Shown: positions 1 through 8,999, counted from the first letter of the stretch. The stretch: 64,000 bases of DNA from SB11 sp965222995 (GCA_965222995.1 OZ244977.1:1922001-1986000); one strand, 5' to 3'. Notes: generated by a model not told the origin, from the sequence alone. Translations and numbers: made by a program.

Positions 1-123
1 ATTTGTGGTTATAGAATAGAAAACATCGAAACACCGCTTACCAAACAAGTTAGGTATTTGGATAAACTGGTAGATGAATTGACAAAAGGAAGAAAGATGG
101 AAAAGATTTTGAGAAATGGATGA
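1..123 (+). CDS. C-terminal fragment of an unidentified protein, cut by the window edge
   Basis: An open frame runs from base 1 to a TGA at 121-123, encoding 40 residues that end in KMEKILRNG. The tail is charged and helical (PLTKQVRYLDKLVDELTKG). The upstream part lies outside the window, so the family cannot be named. It ends 30 bp before the next plus-strand gene and could be co-transcribed with it. Confidence 0.45.
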   Translation: MCGYRIENIETPLTKQVRYLDKLVDELTKGRKMEKILRNG

Positions 124-153
124 AGACGTCTATAGTTTTAAATGTAAAAAACT

Positions 154-1041
154 ATGTTTTACAGATATATTATTCTATCAGTATTTCTTTTTTTGGCAAA
201 AAGCATTTATGCACAAAATGAAAAGGAATTTACCCAAGGAAAATGGGAGATTTCTGGCATTGAACCTTCTTACACATATTTAAAGACAAGTTTTTATCCT
301 TTGCAAACACAAGATTTTTTCAAAGCAATGGCTCGATCAGACATTGCAAACAAACAATACCAAAGTGAAATTGAAGCTTCAAAAGTATTAAATAACTCAA
401 GATTTACAGATTGGTACTACCCTTTACAAGAGGCATATTCAGGCTATGAAACTTCAAGTAATACCCATATAAGCTCTATTGATATCAATTTTTTGATTAA
501 AAAAAAGCAGGAAAATCCAAACTGGTTGCTTAAAAACCTCGCCTTTAAAATAGGTATAGGTTATAATTTCAATGCTAATTATTACGCTTTAAGTGGGGAT
601 AGCACCAGTGCTACACATTATTACAGGTATTATAGTAGTTCTTTTTTAACTTATCATGTATTTAAACTAAATACGGGGTTGCAGTTTCAAACACCCAGTG
701 TTGCAAACTTTCTTTCCCTTTATATTAGTATTGACAGTTATATGGGAGGCATTATAGATTTTATGGGCGAAAGGTACGGTACACAAATATTATCTGAGGC
801 TAAAGCTGCACCTTATAGAGATAGATTAAAAGGATATGACAACGGACATAGGCAATTTGAAAAATCCATACTAAATCTGGGTGTATCTGCACCTATGGGG
901 TTGGCTTTAAAATTTACAAAAAATGTTACTTTTAAAATGGGAGTAGTTTATAATTATAATAGTTACTTAATACCTTCGAGACTTGTAGGCATGAGGTTCG
1001 CTGGAGGAAGCCTTGCACTATTTGTTACTCCAGATAAATAA
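154..1041 (+). CDS. secreted beta-rich hypothetical protein, possible outer-membrane protein
   Basis: The 295-residue product starts with a clear signal peptide (hydrophobic residues about 5-20, then IYAQ). The rest is rich in alternating hydrophobic and Tyr/Ser residues, with segments such as FKIGIGYNFNANYYAL and VTFKMGVVYNYNSYL that look like amphipathic beta-strands. This suggests an outer-membrane barrel or periplasmic beta protein, but no family is recognised. GC content is low, like the rest of the left flank. A hairpin 10 bp downstream probably terminates the transcript. It looks like a host gene rather than part of the virus-like element. Confidence 0.7.
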   Translation: MFYRYIILSVFLFLAKSIYAQNEKEFTQGKWEISGIEPSYTYLKTSFYPLQTQDFFKAMARSDIANKQYQSEIEASKVLNNSRFTDWYYPLQEAYSGYETSSNTHISSIDINFLIKKKQENPNWLLKNLAFKIGIGYNFNANYYALSGDSTSATHYYRYYSSSFLTYHVFKLNTGLQFQTPSVANFLSLYISIDSYMGGIIDFMGERYGTQILSEAKAAPYRDRLKGYDNGHRQFEKSILNLGVSAPMGLALKFTKNVTFKMGVVYNYNSYLIPSRLVGMRFAGGSLALFVTPDK

Positions 1042-1050
1042 AACAAAAAA

Positions 1051-1075
1051 CCTTTTAGCAGTAATTACTAAAAGG
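1051..1075. terminator. hairpin terminator
   Basis: CCTTTTAG and CTAAAAGG form a perfect 8-bp stem around a 9-nt loop. The minus-strand reading is followed by a run of T. It lies just after the plus-strand gene ending at 1041 and downstream of a minus-strand operon, so it may work in both directions. Confidence 0.6.
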
Positions 1076-1089
1076 CTTGACTTTATTTC

Positions 1090-1176
1090 GTGACCCCGAT
1101 GTTTCAAAGTGCGAACTTTTCCATTGAAAGTTTGAAAGAATTTGCAGAGTACTACGATCAGTTCAAAGCAGCATAA
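1090..1176 (+). pseudogene. possible 3' remnant of a larger gene
   Basis: A 28-codon open frame ends in ESLKEFAEYYDQFKAA followed by TAA. It looks like the end of a normal protein but has no room for an upstream part, because the terminator hairpin lies immediately before it. It may be a decayed gene end or chance. No family can be assigned. Confidence 0.15.
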
Positions 1177-1313
1177 TCAATGGGTTCATCACATTAACAT
1201 CTCTTATAATTAATTGGTTAATTTATTTCTTCGTTTTCAAAATTACCAAAAATATTATTGGGGTGGTTTTCAGAAATCACCCTTTAGCGATTGAGCAGTA
1301 ATACGGTTTCATT

Positions 1314-1745
1314 TTAACCGATTATATGAACTAAATCCGGTTCAACATATTCAAACTTTGCTTGATTGGAATCTAGTACTTGCTGACTATAGAGACTAAG
1401 TAACAATGTTTGAAAATTTCCAACAACTTTAGGAAACTCTGAAACAAACTCAACGAAAGTAATTGACTTCGACTGCTGCATAAAGTGATAAATAATTTGA
1501 ACTGCAGCTACTGTAATTGTCGTGTGATATTTACCTTCTCCATTATGAAAACATGCAAAATCAAAAATCTGTTTTTGCATGTTTTCGGTAGCTCTTTCAA
1601 GTCCATACTTTTTAATATGAATCCAGGTCAACCGTACATGAGCTTCATGGCTGAATAAGGTCGGGTCAATCGTTTGTTGAGCAAACTGTTGTTCAAATTC
1701 TTCATCGCTTAGTTGGAAATGATCTTGGTTATTAGAAGGCATCAT
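1314..1745 (-). CDS. conserved-type hypothetical protein, 143 aa
   Basis: The product is soluble, mainly helical and acidic at the N-terminus, with a conserved-looking centre containing FSHEAHVRLTWIHIKKYG and HNGEGKYHTTITVAAV. His residues in both segments could bind a metal, but I recognise no catalytic motif. It is last in a minus-strand set after the Crp/Fnr regulator and the SRPBCC-like lipoprotein, only 5 bp behind the latter, so an operon is likely. Function unknown. Confidence 0.7.
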   Translation of the reverse strand: MMPSNNQDHFQLSDEEFEQQFAQQTIDPTLFSHEAHVRLTWIHIKKYGLERATENMQKQIFDFACFHNGEGKYHTTITVAAVQIIYHFMQQSKSITFVEFVSEFPKVVGNFQTLLLSLYSQQVLDSNQAKFEYVEPDLVHIIG

Positions 1746-1750
1746 TTTGA

Positions 1751-2299
1751 TTATTTTTTGTTCAGATAACTATTAATAGCATCCTCCCAATCTTTAAGGT
1801 TCATTCCAAATATTCGATTTAGGTGGGTTTTATTTAATTCTATACCCTGTTTGTTTAAAGCATAATAAGAATAACGAATGCTTGCGGAAGTCCTATTGTT
1901 GCTGATAACTGTACATGCTACATCAATTGTCCAATACCTGTTTGCCGTTGTGAGTAAATATTGTAATTGATACCTTGATGTGTCATATCTTGTCAATATC
2001 CAGAGATATTCGGGTTCGGCTCGATCAGCTTTAATCGTTTTAAAAGACATTCCCTCCTGAACGGTTTCATCTGAAGGGTAAATGAATTGAGGTTTAAATG
2101 GTGGTGCCCATTTCTGTTCTTCAATCGGATTGAATAATGGAAACACCGTTTCAATATTTCCATTTAAAGTAATAGTGGCCGATTTAGTTATTTTCTCTGA
2201 TTTGAATTTCTTTGTTTGCATTGTGCTGCTATCACTTTGATTCTGACCACAGGAGACAATAGAAAAGAGAAAAGTGATTAAAACGATTGGATACTTCAT
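1751..2299 (-). CDS. SRPBCC-like lipoprotein
   Basis: The N-terminus is a lipoprotein signal (hydrophobic stretch, then IVSCGQN), so the protein is probably anchored at the cell envelope. Residues about 35-180 resemble the START/SRPBCC ligand-binding fold: a strand-rich opening (SATITLNGNIETVFPLF), central Trp/Pro-rich strands and a long C-terminal helix (LNRIFGMNLKDWEDAIN). The ligand is not predictable. It sits between the Crp/Fnr regulator and a 143-aa hypothetical gene in one apparent operon. Confidence 0.65.
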   Translation of the reverse strand: MKYPIVLITFLFSIVSCGQNQSDSSTMQTKKFKSEKITKSATITLNGNIETVFPLFNPIEEQKWAPPFKPQFIYPSDETVQEGMSFKTIKADRAEPEYLWILTRYDTSRYQLQYLLTTANRYWTIDVACTVISNNRTSASIRYSYYALNKQGIELNKTHLNRIFGMNLKDWEDAINSYLNKK

Positions 2300-2351
2300 G
2301 TGTTTACTTATTAGTCAACACAAAAGTATTACCACAATATATCAATGCCAT

Positions 2352-2882
2352 TTACATTTGTTGAGAAAACTGCCTTCTTACTCGGCTTAGCTGTGTAGGT
2401 GTAATTCCTAAATATTGGGCAACGAAATAATGGGGGATTCTGTTGAGCAAACCAGGGTAATCTTTCAAAAAGAGCTTATATTTTTCCAAAGCACTCAAAT
2501 TCAACAAGGAGACTAATCTAAACTGTGATTGTTCATTCAACTTTCTAAACTCACGATTAATGATTGTTGTAATTTCGGGGTTCACATTGATCTGTGCCAT
2601 AACTTTTGCATAATCAGCGATTGAAACTTCACAATCATCCAACGCTTCTATTGACATAGATACTGGCACGTTGGGTAAAAAACTGGTTATAACCATATCT
2701 CCTTCTTGATAAAAATGCGTAGTTATCTCATCTCCATCTTGGTTAACAACAAATCCCCTAAGTACACCTTTCAATACCTGGCCAATCTTATTACAAGGTT
2801 TATCTATTTTCAGGAAGAAATCCCCTTGTTTTAAGGTTTCTGTTTTGTGAATAGAATCTTTTATGGATTGTCCGTTATTCAT
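2352..2882 (-). CDS. Crp/Fnr-family transcriptional regulator
   Basis: The 176-residue product has a cyclic-nucleotide-binding-type beta barrel at residues about 15-100 (LKQGDFFLKIDKP, then GFVVNQDGDEITTHFYQEGD). A helical C-terminus ends in a short helix-turn-helix (VAQYLGITPTQLSRVRRQF). This is the usual Bacteroidota layout, with a reduced DNA-binding domain. The Arg/Glu cNMP contact signature is not obvious, so the effector is unknown. It is the first gene of a minus-strand set with the lipoprotein and the 143-aa protein, which it may control. Confidence 0.85.
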   Translation of the reverse strand: MNNGQSIKDSIHKTETLKQGDFFLKIDKPCNKIGQVLKGVLRGFVVNQDGDEITTHFYQEGDMVITSFLPNVPVSMSIEALDDCEVSIADYAKVMAQINVNPEITTIINREFRKLNEQSQFRLVSLLNLSALEKYKLFLKDYPGLLNRIPHYFVAQYLGITPTQLSRVRRQFSQQM

Positions 2883-3049
2883 TAATGCAAATTTACTGAA
2901 ATTTCAAAATCATAGTCGTATTTCCCCTTACAGCAGCAAAGAAAATCCACTCTTTTTTCGTACCTTGCAGCCGATAAAAAGCGTTCTTTTATTTCTTATT
3001 ATAAAGAGAATTAAAAACTATTTGGTTTGGTCTCTGGATTGCTAATCAA

Positions 3050-3244
3050 CTAAAATCGCCAAATTTTTGAATACCAGAAGCAGTCAGGATAACACTCATA
3101 AAAATATGGGTGCATGTCCTTTCTGTATATTTTCTGGTTTGGGCGTTTGGCGATGCCTAGTTGGTTGATTGAGGATTGGGCTGCACCCTCCTTAATTCTA
3201 TACCGCATCATTCCAGAGGATTCCAGGTTTGCTTGGATCTGCAA
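3050..3244 (-). CDS. small ORF of doubtful status
   Basis: A 64-codon ORF with an aromatic, basic composition (KDMHPYFYECYPDCFWYSKIWRF at its end). It lies in the 500-bp stretch 2883-3399 that otherwise holds no gene. There is no recognised domain. The rest of that stretch shows no convincing RNA gene or repeat. Confidence 0.2.
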   Translation of the reverse strand: MQIQANLESSGMMRYRIKEGAAQSSINQLGIAKRPNQKIYRKDMHPYFYECYPDCFWYSKIWRF

Positions 3245-3399
3245 ATGATATGTATTTCAAAATTTTGGGGCATGTGCCTTCATTGAGTTATTTGTAGATC
3301 CGAGTTGGTTTCCCTGGCAGGATACTTTCTAGGTACTTGACTTGATGTTGTGTTCATGCCCCTCTTTTTTGTAGAAGTTAAGGACACAAATATTAAATT

Positions 3400-3696
3400 A
3401 TGATCATACCAATTTTCACCCCCTGGAAAACGATTACCTGGTTAACCCTTAACCTCCTTGCAGGTTTAATTCTCATTTATTTTGGAATAATCCATTCTTT
3501 AAATGGGAATACATTTATCCAATCCCTCAGTTTCGTTACTTCTTTCTTATTCGTTTTTAATGGAGCTGTGTTTTTCAACATTCTACCCAAAAGATATAAC
3601 AGATTTTACAGTGCTATGCTTTTTGCATTTACGATTACGGTTGCTGTCCTATTAATCTCCGGATTGATATTGGCGTTAACGCTAGTGATGCGCTAA
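3400..3696 (+). CDS. small integral membrane protein
   Basis: The 98-residue product has three predicted membrane segments (about 14-35, 43-62 and 72-96), joined by short loops, and no large soluble part. Nothing in the sequence indicates a transport or enzymatic role. It is followed 64 bp later by a coiled-coil gene on the same strand. Probably a host gene. Confidence 0.6.
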   Translation: MIIPIFTPWKTITWLTLNLLAGLILIYFGIIHSLNGNTFIQSLSFVTSFLFVFNGAVFFNILPKRYNRFYSAMLFAFTITVAVLLISGLILALTLVMR

Positions 3697-3760
3697 AAAG
3701 AATTGATAAAACCACTCTCCATACCTCCAATATGGTTAGTGGCATGTTTAACGAAAATAT

Positions 3761-4123
3761 ATGCGTATGGTGGAGAAACGAAAGCAAGCGATCATTGATC
3801 GGCTTGAAAACAGGAAATTAAAGCTCTCACAAGCTCAAACTGTGGTGAGTGAATTAACAAGTAAAGGTGAAGATGTTACACCTTATGACCAAAAAGAACT
3901 AAAGCTCTTATCCCGATATGTAGAGATACAGGAAAAAGCTATCGAAAAAGAACAGAACATTCTGCTTGCACTCGACTTGAATAAACAGGCCATTGACCTT
4001 CATAAACGACTTGAAGACAATTTGCTCGAAATAAACCTCAAAAGTGCCAACAGTGCCTATGACCTAATTGAGCAGTGTATGGAAAAAACAACCAAAGATT
4101 TGGCTTTTTCTTACAGCTTGTAG
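3761..4123 (+). CDS. coiled-coil hypothetical protein, 120 aa
   Basis: Almost the whole protein is charged and helical with heptad-like spacing (LENRKLKLSQAQTVVSEL, YVEIQEKAIEKEQNIL), with no Cys or membrane segment. Two Met codons lie at the very start (MRMVEK), so the exact start is uncertain by two codons. Function unknown. Confidence 0.55.
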   Translation: MRMVEKRKQAIIDRLENRKLKLSQAQTVVSELTSKGEDVTPYDQKELKLLSRYVEIQEKAIEKEQNILLALDLNKQAIDLHKRLEDNLLEINLKSANSAYDLIEQCMEKTTKDLAFSYSL

Positions 4124-4587
4124 AAAGGGGCTTGGTTTGATTTTTCTCAACCATTCAAGACTAGCTGTTTAAAGTACACTTTATGTAAGTCCAACGATTC
4201 TCGTTAACACAATATCGAGAAACAATGGATATTCCAAAAGAAAGTTCGACCTTTGCATTAGGTATAAAATTGTATAGGAGTTTTCCAAAACAAGGAAATT
4301 GCCTATACTACATAGTGCCAAATCACCTATATAACTGTAGGGATTATCTAGGGAATATCTGCTAAAACTTAAGTTGACATGACCCTCATATAATCAGGTA
4401 GTTAGGTGATTAGTGTGATTTAGGATTAAATAAAAAAATTGAATAAACCTTACATGAAGCTTTAATATGCAGGGAACAGTTAGTTAAAGCAACATAGTAA
4501 AAATACTTAGTGGAGAATCACAGTGTAAGAAACGGGCTAGTACTTGTCCTATTTCTGCATATATTTAGCTCTCCAAAATGCGAATAA
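4124..4587. other. 464-bp stretch without a convincing gene
   Basis: AT-rich spacer upstream of the PAS/pseudo-kinase gene. I see no ORF with coding character, no tRNA or rRNA fold and no strong hairpin. It probably carries the promoter of the downstream gene, but no match to TTTG-N19-TAnnTTTG could be fixed. Confidence 0.4.
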
Positions 4588-6057
4588 ATGATTTCGGACG
4601 AAATAATAAATCACCAAATGGAAGGCATTAGACCACGTATCAGGATTAAGTCTAACGACCCTGTAGCACGAGGTATTTTGGAACAGTTCTATGATCAGTG
4701 TAAGGAAAAAGCCAAAAAAGCAAATCTGACAAGCTTAGAGAGTGAGTTTGTCGATACTATTGAAGCTGCATATCAGGATGATAAAGAGTTTGAGAATGAG
4801 GAAGTCGAGAGCTTTTTTAAGCAGGTTTATAGTATCCTGGAACAAGCCGAGGAAAGAAGTAAAAGACAGGAACAAATTTTCACTGCTTTAAGCTGTGTGA
4901 TTTTTCCAGGAGAACATAGAAGTAAGACTTTAGATACTTATTTTGATGGTGTAAGGGAAACAGTAACAGCCGTAAAAAGATTAGATTTTTCTGTACAGGC
5001 TCCGCTTATTGGAGAACAGGGAGATAGTCATAACTTCCTAACCTTTTCGTCCGTCTCCATCAACTCAATTCTTGAAACTGCTCGGTATGGTATGTTAACG
5101 ACCAATGTTCTCAATGCTATTTCAAATCACATTGAAAACACCATTTTTATTGTTACTGACACAAAAGGTGCAGTTCGCACTATCAATGCGCTTGGAAAGA
5201 AAATATTCGGAGTTAACCGATATGAAGCAGGAAGAAGTGTTATTTCAGACTTCCTTATAGATGCTGCACCTATTTTAAAGGATCTGAATAATGATAAGCA
5301 AGTAAAGGATTGGAAAGAAGTTTTAATAAGCTCTGCAGAACAAAAGAAAAGAACGGCAAGTCTTCTATTGCTTGAAACAGACCATACTGATAGTGAGATA
5401 AAGGAGTTGGTGTTTGTCATCAAATTAGCTCAACCTTTTGACCTGCGCTTGGGTAGAAATATCAATATCATAAAGTTGAAGTCTATTTTACAGGCAGCTC
5501 AATCGCTTGAATCAAAGCTAGGTGATAACCCTTTAATTTCAGACATCAAAAAACACACCTGGGATATTCGGGAGGCAATACAGGGAAGCATGAATGAGTT
5601 AATGCTAAATGCGCCTAAAGGTTGTGATCATATTAATTTAGCTAATACCCTGCAGGATGTAATGCAGGATATAATTAAGGGAAATCCGCAAGTAGAGATA
5701 AAACTATCAAGTGAAATAAGTGGAGATTTTCTGGCCGTTCCTGCAGATATAGAACAAATATTTGCCATACTCACCGATATTGGATGTCTGTATCCGGGTG
5801 CAAAGTATAAACCTTCATTCTTTGGTATTGAGATTAAAGAAGCTAAACAGCTTGGGATTTTAATAAGTTGTACCATCAAAGACCTTGGATTCGGACTGAA
5901 TGAGAATGGCAATATCTATTTTACAGAAACAAAAGAGTTCCAAACCCTTACTTTCCTGGCAGAAAAATACTTTGGATTTATAGAATTATTCCCACAGAAC
6001 GAATCGGATGGTATTATCCAATTATGTGTCCCTTATGTAAAGTCTAATTATTGTTAG
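4588..6057 (+). CDS. PAS-domain protein with a degenerate histidine-kinase-like C-terminus
   Basis: Residues 1-100 are helical and charged. A PAS-like domain covers about 180-290 (IFIVTDTKGAVRTINALGKKIFG is a typical PAS opening). Residues about 300-340 resemble a kinase dimerisation helix, and about 350-485 resemble an ATPase lobe (ISGDFLAVPADIEQIFAIL aligned with the N-box region). The N-box Asn and clear G-boxes are missing, so phosphotransfer is doubtful and a signal-receiving scaffold is more likely. It overlaps the convergent STAS-like gene by 14 bp. No membrane segment is seen, so it is cytoplasmic. Confidence 0.6.
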   Translation: MISDEIINHQMEGIRPRIRIKSNDPVARGILEQFYDQCKEKAKKANLTSLESEFVDTIEAAYQDDKEFENEEVESFFKQVYSILEQAEERSKRQEQIFTALSCVIFPGEHRSKTLDTYFDGVRETVTAVKRLDFSVQAPLIGEQGDSHNFLTFSSVSINSILETARYGMLTTNVLNAISNHIENTIFIVTDTKGAVRTINALGKKIFGVNRYEAGRSVISDFLIDAAPILKDLNNDKQVKDWKEVLISSAEQKKRTASLLLLETDHTDSEIKELVFVIKLAQPFDLRLGRNINIIKLKSILQAAQSLESKLGDNPLISDIKKHTWDIREAIQGSMNELMLNAPKGCDHINLANTLQDVMQDIIKGNPQVEIKLSSEISGDFLAVPADIEQIFAILTDIGCLYPGAKYKPSFFGIEIKEAKQLGILISCTIKDLGFGLNENGNIYFTETKEFQTLTFLAEKYFGFIELFPQNESDGIIQLCVPYVKSNYC

Positions 6058-6457
6058 ACATATATTTCAACCATCGTAATGCTTCATCTTTTTGAGAAAC
6101 ATGAAAGGCTTTGATCGGAACTTTGGGTTTGAATTGACGAAAGGTATCAAAGGTAAGCTCGTTAATTTCACTCTTAATTAAAAAAGCAGCACAAGTAACA
6201 AGCTTTGAAGCACCCTCTCCGGCCATAAACAACATGGTTTCATCATCCACCTGTAGTAAATTCGTAAGGTCAATCATTACAGGATAAGCAATAGGTTCCA
6301 TGAACGCAGTTCTTTCTGCAACTATCTGTCTGGCCATTTCTATCGTCATGTGCGATATTTTAAAATATACAAAGGCTATATGATCTTGAATAATCATATC
6401 AAAGTGAAGACCTGCAAGTGTTCTTTTGGCAGGCGAATGGTTTAACTTCTTATCCAT
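6044..6457 (-). CDS. STAS-like (SpoIIAA-fold) protein
   Basis: The 137-residue product has the alternating strand/helix layout of STAS-like folds. A strand leads into EMARQIVAERTAFMEPIAYPVMIDLTNL, followed by a helix (MLFMAGEGASKLV) and a C-terminal segment pairing VPIKAFHVSQKDEAL with a helix. Such proteins act as small regulatory partners. The convergent PAS/pseudo-kinase gene is a plausible partner, although they are on opposite strands. Function inferred from the fold only. Confidence 0.55.
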   Translation of the reverse strand: MDKKLNHSPAKRTLAGLHFDMIIQDHIAFVYFKISHMTIEMARQIVAERTAFMEPIAYPVMIDLTNLLQVDDETMLFMAGEGASKLVTCAAFLIKSEINELTFDTFRQFKPKVPIKAFHVSQKDEALRWLKYMSNNN

Positions 6458-6712
6458 AGTCTATTGTCTGTGCTATTATGTCCGCTAACGGCTTCTCATG
6501 GTTTGTATTACTTTTCAGTTCAATTTCAGTCGTTATTTCCTCTTTAGAATAACTTCTATTGGTAAGGACTTATAAAGCTAAAAATAGATACACTTTTTTC
6601 CCGATTTTTTTGGTGCATTACAAATATTTTGAACGAACCAGTCTTGCTTTTAATCCGTTCAATTAAGTGTAAATAAGCTCCAAATGATTTACCAATACGA
6701 GATTAAAATAAG

Positions 6713-7108
6713 TCAGGACATCTTAGGCGGTTGCCAAATTTGAGTGACAATAGAGGAAGGAGTACGAACAAGATGTATTCCGTTTTTCCTTTCTCCTAAC
6801 ATATCCGGAATAAATTCTATTCTCGGTGTAATTGATAGGAAAACGGCACAACATTGACAGGCAAAATTACAATTTGAACAACCTTTTTCTGAATGGTCAT
6901 TTTTATGATTGCTTTTCTGGTCAGCATCATCGTGCCTGGAATCATTTTCACAACATAAAGCACCGATAACATCATCATCTACTCCCTGTTGAGCATAAGG
7001 AAACGCCATTGAAGTAAGCAGGTAAATTGATAGTATGGTGCTTAGAAATTTCACTTCCCAAATGTATGAAAAATAACACCGTTTGTTTTTAAAGAATTGG
7101 GTGAACAA
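6713..7108 (-). CDS. Cys/His-rich secreted protein of the Bacteroidota metal-related type
   Basis: An internal GTG at 7054 would give a product beginning with a clean signal peptide (KFLSTILSIYLLTSMAFPYA), so the true start may be there. The middle holds ALCCENDSRHDD, followed by a His/Asp/Lys-rich stretch and CSNCNFACQCCAVF: seven Cys with many His, a metal-binding composition. Similar short proteins occur beside heavy-metal efflux genes in Bacteroidota, but none is present here. It is the first gene left of the virus-like late operon and on the same strand; no terminator separates them. Confidence 0.55.
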   Translation of the reverse strand: MFTQFFKNKRCYFSYIWEVKFLSTILSIYLLTSMAFPYAQQGVDDDVIGALCCENDSRHDDADQKSNHKNDHSEKGCSNCNFACQCCAVFLSITPRIEFIPDMLGERKNGIHLVRTPSSIVTQIWQPPKMS

Positions 7109-7136
7109 AAATTACTTGTCCACCTGTATCGACTAT

Positions 7137-7313
7137 TTAGCTTGACATGTAAGTGTTCGCAGCATTTTTCACATTAGTGTCAATTTTTAGATCCTGGAAC
7201 TCTACCCATGTATAGATTTTTACCGGTTGTGGTTCATCATCTAATCGGTATTCAACAAATACTTTTTTCTCTACTCCTGATCCACATATCACTATTTTTT
7301 CAATTTCAATCAT
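7137..7313 (-). CDS. small hypothetical protein, last gene of the late operon
   Basis: A 58-codon gene runs from ATG at 7313 to TAA at 7137, reading MIEIEKIVICGSGVEKKVF and ending NAANTYMSS. It has strand-rich spacing and no membrane segment. It starts 11 bp after the stop of the fibre/decoration gene at 7325, in the dense minus-strand layout of its neighbours. Function unknown; a small virion or accessory protein is plausible. Confidence 0.55.
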   Translation of the reverse strand: MIEIEKIVICGSGVEKKVFVEYRLDDEPQPVKIYTWVEFQDLKIDTNVKNAANTYMSS

Positions 7314-7324
7314 ACTTAGTTGCT

Positions 7325-7858
7325 TTAAAATATTTCAGGAATACCACCACTTAATAAGACTTTAACCGTTCCTGCTCCAAAGGGCTTACTTGTCAATGCC
7401 CTTCCATTTACTCCAATATATTCGGTAAAGTAAGATGTTGCTTTACCAAAGGTTGAAGAAGCAATGATATAGCTTCCTACTGCCACTGCAGGATCATCCA
7501 TTTGTACATCAATCACACCACCAAACTGAACGGTTACTTTTTGCATTGAAGCACCACCTACTCGAACAACACCTATTAATCCGGAACCGAAAAAAATGTT
7601 GGTGTATTTCACCGATTCAGGGTTAACGGTATCCAGTACTACTAAGTCTCCGTATGCCATTGGTGTTAGTTCCTGGTTGGTCAGCTCCATCACCATAGGA
7701 TTGCCACTAGCAATTTTCCGCACTTTCTGTTCAACTCCATTTGACCGTTTTTTATAGAGCTGGCCGTCTGGTTTAAAGTATAATGCTCCTAATCCCAATT
7801 GTTTAAAGTCATAGGAAGTATTAATTACCGGCAATATGAGTGGGTTTGCATTTTCCAT
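7325..7858 (-). CDS. fibre/decoration protein, paralogue of its upstream neighbour
   Basis: The first 45 residues form a module ending in LYFKPDGQLYKKRSNGVEQ, like the openings of many phage fibre proteins. Residues about 65-177 are a beta-rich module (YGDLVVLDTVNPESV, GLIGVVRVGG, VTVQFGGVIDVQM, ending GGIPEIF) resembling DUF2190-type capsid decoration proteins. The C-terminal module aligns well with the gene at 7860. Probably a surface protein of the virion. No signal peptide or membrane segment is present. Confidence 0.6.
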   Translation of the reverse strand: MENANPLILPVINTSYDFKQLGLGALYFKPDGQLYKKRSNGVEQKVRKIASGNPMVMELTNQELTPMAYGDLVVLDTVNPESVKYTNIFFGSGLIGVVRVGGASMQKVTVQFGGVIDVQMDDPAVAVGSYIIASSTFGKATSYFTEYIGVNGRALTSKPFGAGTVKVLLSGGIPEIF

Positions 7859-7859
7859 A

Positions 7860-8402
7860 TTAAAACAGTTCTGGTAAACCTCCGGCTAAAATTCCTTTTA
7901 CCAATCCTTCTACTCCAAATGGTTTAGCGGTTAATGCCCTGGCAAAACATCCGGCCACCGTACTGGTAGTGGAGAATCCTTTTCCTGCAAAAGTGGACGA
8001 ATAGATATAGTTTCCGATATTGACAATTTGAGCATCCATCAGAATATCTGCAACACCGGCAAATTGAACTAATACCTTTTCTCCATCGGCTCCACCTTCT
8101 TTGATTACTCCTACAACACCTTTACTAAAGTTGGCCGAAATAGTAGTTACGCTCAGCGGGTTCGCCGTATCGAGAATAACAACGTTGCCCAATACTAAAT
8201 CACCACCGGATCTATTGGTCAGCTCCATTGTCATAGGTGAGAACACATCTACGTCCTCAATTGCTGATTCTGCACCACTCGAATCAACCTTGTACAGTAA
8301 GCCATCCTTTTTAAAGTAAATGCCTACCTGTCCTGGTTTCGTTGCTGGTGGAACAGTGTCGAGAATTGGAATATTTACGGGGTTGAAATTCTTCATACTC
8401 AC
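7860..8402 (-). CDS. fibre/decoration protein, paralogue of its downstream neighbour
   Basis: It has the same two modules as the gene at 7325: an N-terminal 45 residues with GQVGIYFKKDGLLYKVDSSG, then a beta-rich module (LVLGNVVILDTANPLSV, KGVVGVIKEGGADGEKV, LVQFAGVADILM, ending GGLPELF). The two are tandem duplicates one base apart. The beta module resembles DUF2190-type decoration proteins, so a capsid-surface role is likely. The N-terminal module is also shared with the next gene upstream (8409). Confidence 0.6.
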   Translation of the reverse strand: MSMKNFNPVNIPILDTVPPATKPGQVGIYFKKDGLLYKVDSSGAESAIEDVDVFSPMTMELTNRSGGDLVLGNVVILDTANPLSVTTISANFSKGVVGVIKEGGADGEKVLVQFAGVADILMDAQIVNIGNYIYSSTFAGKGFSTTSTVAGCFARALTAKPFGVEGLVKGILAGGLPELF

Positions 8403-8408
8403 TTTGCT

Positions 8409-8993
8409 TTATCCTACAACGGTAACTAGGAATGTACCTGGAACGGGAACATTTGGGGTTAGAATAAGATTGTCATTGTCAGGTGTATTGTTATCCACCC
8501 GTACTTCACCATTACCGGATATAAAGTCTCTAATGGAGAAGGCAATGGACTTAGTACCTAATTTATGATTAATCGTTACCGTTTTGTCGATATGTACTTC
8601 ACCGTCTTCATCAAGGTCTGTAGCAAGTCCACCTTCTTCAAATGCTACATTGGTATTTTCACCATCAACTGTAGATGATTGAACTGTTAAAAGCTTATCA
8701 TTTGTACCACCGGTTGAACCGTCTATAACGACTAACTTGCCTGGAAGTAATTTACCGGTTTGGTTGCCTTCGACTTCCATGATAAATGGAGATTTTACAT
8801 TGAGTATATTAAAGCTTTCGGTCAATGAAATTTGTTCAGTATGCTTTTTAAGATGCAACCTGTTTTCGCTATTGTCGGAATCCAAAGTCATTAACTCATT
8901 TTCCGGTGTGAAATACACATATACCTGCCCCAAAGGAGGTGGGCTTGCTGGTTTCTTTGTTACTGGTATAACTAATACACTCAAATTATTCAT
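8409..8993 (-). CDS. chimeric fibre-type protein
   Basis: The N-terminal 45 residues (PPPLGQVYVYFTPENELMTL) match the N-terminal module of the genes at 7325 and 7860. Residues about 50-194 (SLTESFNILNVKSPFIMEV, VVIDGSTGGTNDKL, LILTPNVPVPGTFLVTV) match the whole body of the gene at 9000. It is therefore a composite of two neighbouring gene types. Beta-rich, without membrane segments; a virion surface role is inferred from its neighbours. Confidence 0.6.
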   Translation of the reverse strand: MNNLSVLVIPVTKKPASPPPLGQVYVYFTPENELMTLDSDNSENRLHLKKHTEQISLTESFNILNVKSPFIMEVEGNQTGKLLPGKLVVIDGSTGGTNDKLLTVQSSTVDGENTNVAFEEGGLATDLDEDGEVHIDKTVTINHKLGTKSIAFSIRDFISGNGEVRVDNNTPDNDNLILTPNVPVPGTFLVTVVG

Positions 8994-8999
8994 CGTTCA

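Noticed and set aside
2863..3045. Plus-strand ORF of 60 codons
   Set aside because: It begins inside the Crp/Fnr gene on the opposite strand and has no protein-like pattern.
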